From NCBI GenBank assembly GCA_031259875.1, contig JAIRKW010000043.1:1-6498 (forward strand): DNA of 6,498 nucleotides, given 5' to 3'. The notes under the pieces were generated by a model. The model ran no database searches, was not told where the DNA came from, and worked only from the letters and a program-made list of their open reading frames with translations. The position numbers and the translations under genes were made by a program. Of this stretch, positions 6,403 to 6,498 are shown piece after piece (the stretch's first letter is position 1; each line of letters starts with the position of its first letter). The DNA is from Campylobacteraceae bacterium. Lineage in GTDB: Bacteria > Campylobacterota > Campylobacteria > Campylobacterales > Campylobacteraceae.

Positions 6403-6440
6403 AAAATAAAAATAATTTTTCTTATTTAAAATAAAAATAA
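6403..6440. repeat. Short direct repeat of AAAATAAAAATAA
   Basis: The 13-mer AAAATAAAAATAA occurs at 6403-6415 and again at 6428-6440, exactly 25 bases apart. Both copies sit in low-complexity A/T sequence, so they may mean no more than composition. Confidence 0.4.
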
Positions 6441-6486
6441 AATTTCAAAAAAGTCATTTCTTAAAGTAAAATTAAGCAAAAATTAA

Positions 6487-6498
6487 TATATATATATA
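6487..6498. repeat. TA dinucleotide repeat at the right edge
   Basis: Six TA units run up to the last base, so the true length of the repeat is unknown. A low-complexity end of this kind is also a common place for an assembly to stop. Confidence 0.7.

Larger units (their letters stand above)
6277..6498. other. AT-rich region without an intact gene
   Basis: From about 6301 to the window end only 25 of 198 bases are G or C (about 13%), against about 27% in 6201-6300 and more in the genes. No reading frame of convincing length, RNA gene or clear promoter was found. It contains several A-tracts spaced about one helical turn apart between 6382 and 6452, a palindrome ATCATGAT (6370-6377) and a TA repeat at the right edge. 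It may be an upstream region of a gene beyond the window, or degenerating spacer. Confidence 0.6.

Noticed and set aside
6398..6406. TTATCAAAA as a DnaA box and the AT-rich tail as a replication origin.
   Set aside because: Only a single 7-of-9 match is present in very AT-rich DNA, with no cluster of boxes and no origin-associated genes nearby.
1..6498. tRNA genes, CRISPR arrays, insertion sequences or integration sites.
   Set aside because: No cloverleaf-like sequence, no regularly spaced repeats with unique spacers, no transposase coding and no terminal inverted repeats were seen.

Overview
The window carries a housekeeping transcription and translation locus: the 3' two thirds of rpoC (RNA polymerase beta' subunit, cut off by the left edge), then rpsL (ribosomal protein S12), rpsG (S7) and fusA (elongation factor G). 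All are on the + strand, and a roughly 300-base, very AT-rich tail without an intact gene follows. The sequences suggest a Campylobacterota (Epsilonproteobacteria) member, perhaps a Sulfurimonas-like organism. The reasons are moderate-to-low GC, A/T-rich spacers, rpoC directly upstream of rpsL, no tuf after fusA, and an enlarged insertion in the RpoC trigger loop. The genus is an inference, not a demonstration.

Layout: 1-2958 is rpoC without its N-terminal third. 2964-2998 is a perfect 13-bp hairpin plus T-run that should end the rpoBC transcript. 2999-3070 is a short leader for rpsL with a possible promoter and a 10-bp stem-loop. 3071-3454 is rpsL, with a GTG start. 3455-3543 is an 89-base spacer that can fold and sits where enterobacteria keep the S7 translational operator. 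3544-4014 is rpsG. 4015-4079 is a spacer with a GC-rich hairpin and an interrupted T-run, a possible partial terminator. 4080-6158 is fusA. 6163-6200 is a strong terminator that reads as bidirectional. 6201-6498 falls to about 27% and then about 13% GC. It holds a short stop-free, protein-like stretch on the minus strand that may be the decayed end of a convergent gene, then A-tract-rich DNA ending in a TA repeat.

How it works together: RpoC is the catalytic partner of RpoB in RNA polymerase. S12 and S7 are 30S proteins at the decoding centre and in the head, and EF-G drives translocation. rpsL-rpsG-fusA form the core of the classical str operon, here without tuf, and the terminator after rpoC implies their own promoter. 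The three hairpins at the rpoC/rpsL, rpsL/rpsG and rpsG/fusA junctions are the most plausible places for regulation.

I found no clear novel system. The coding part is ordinary and intact. The items worth a second look are the enlarged RpoC insertion, the intergenic RNA structures, and the AT-rich tail with its minus-strand remnant.
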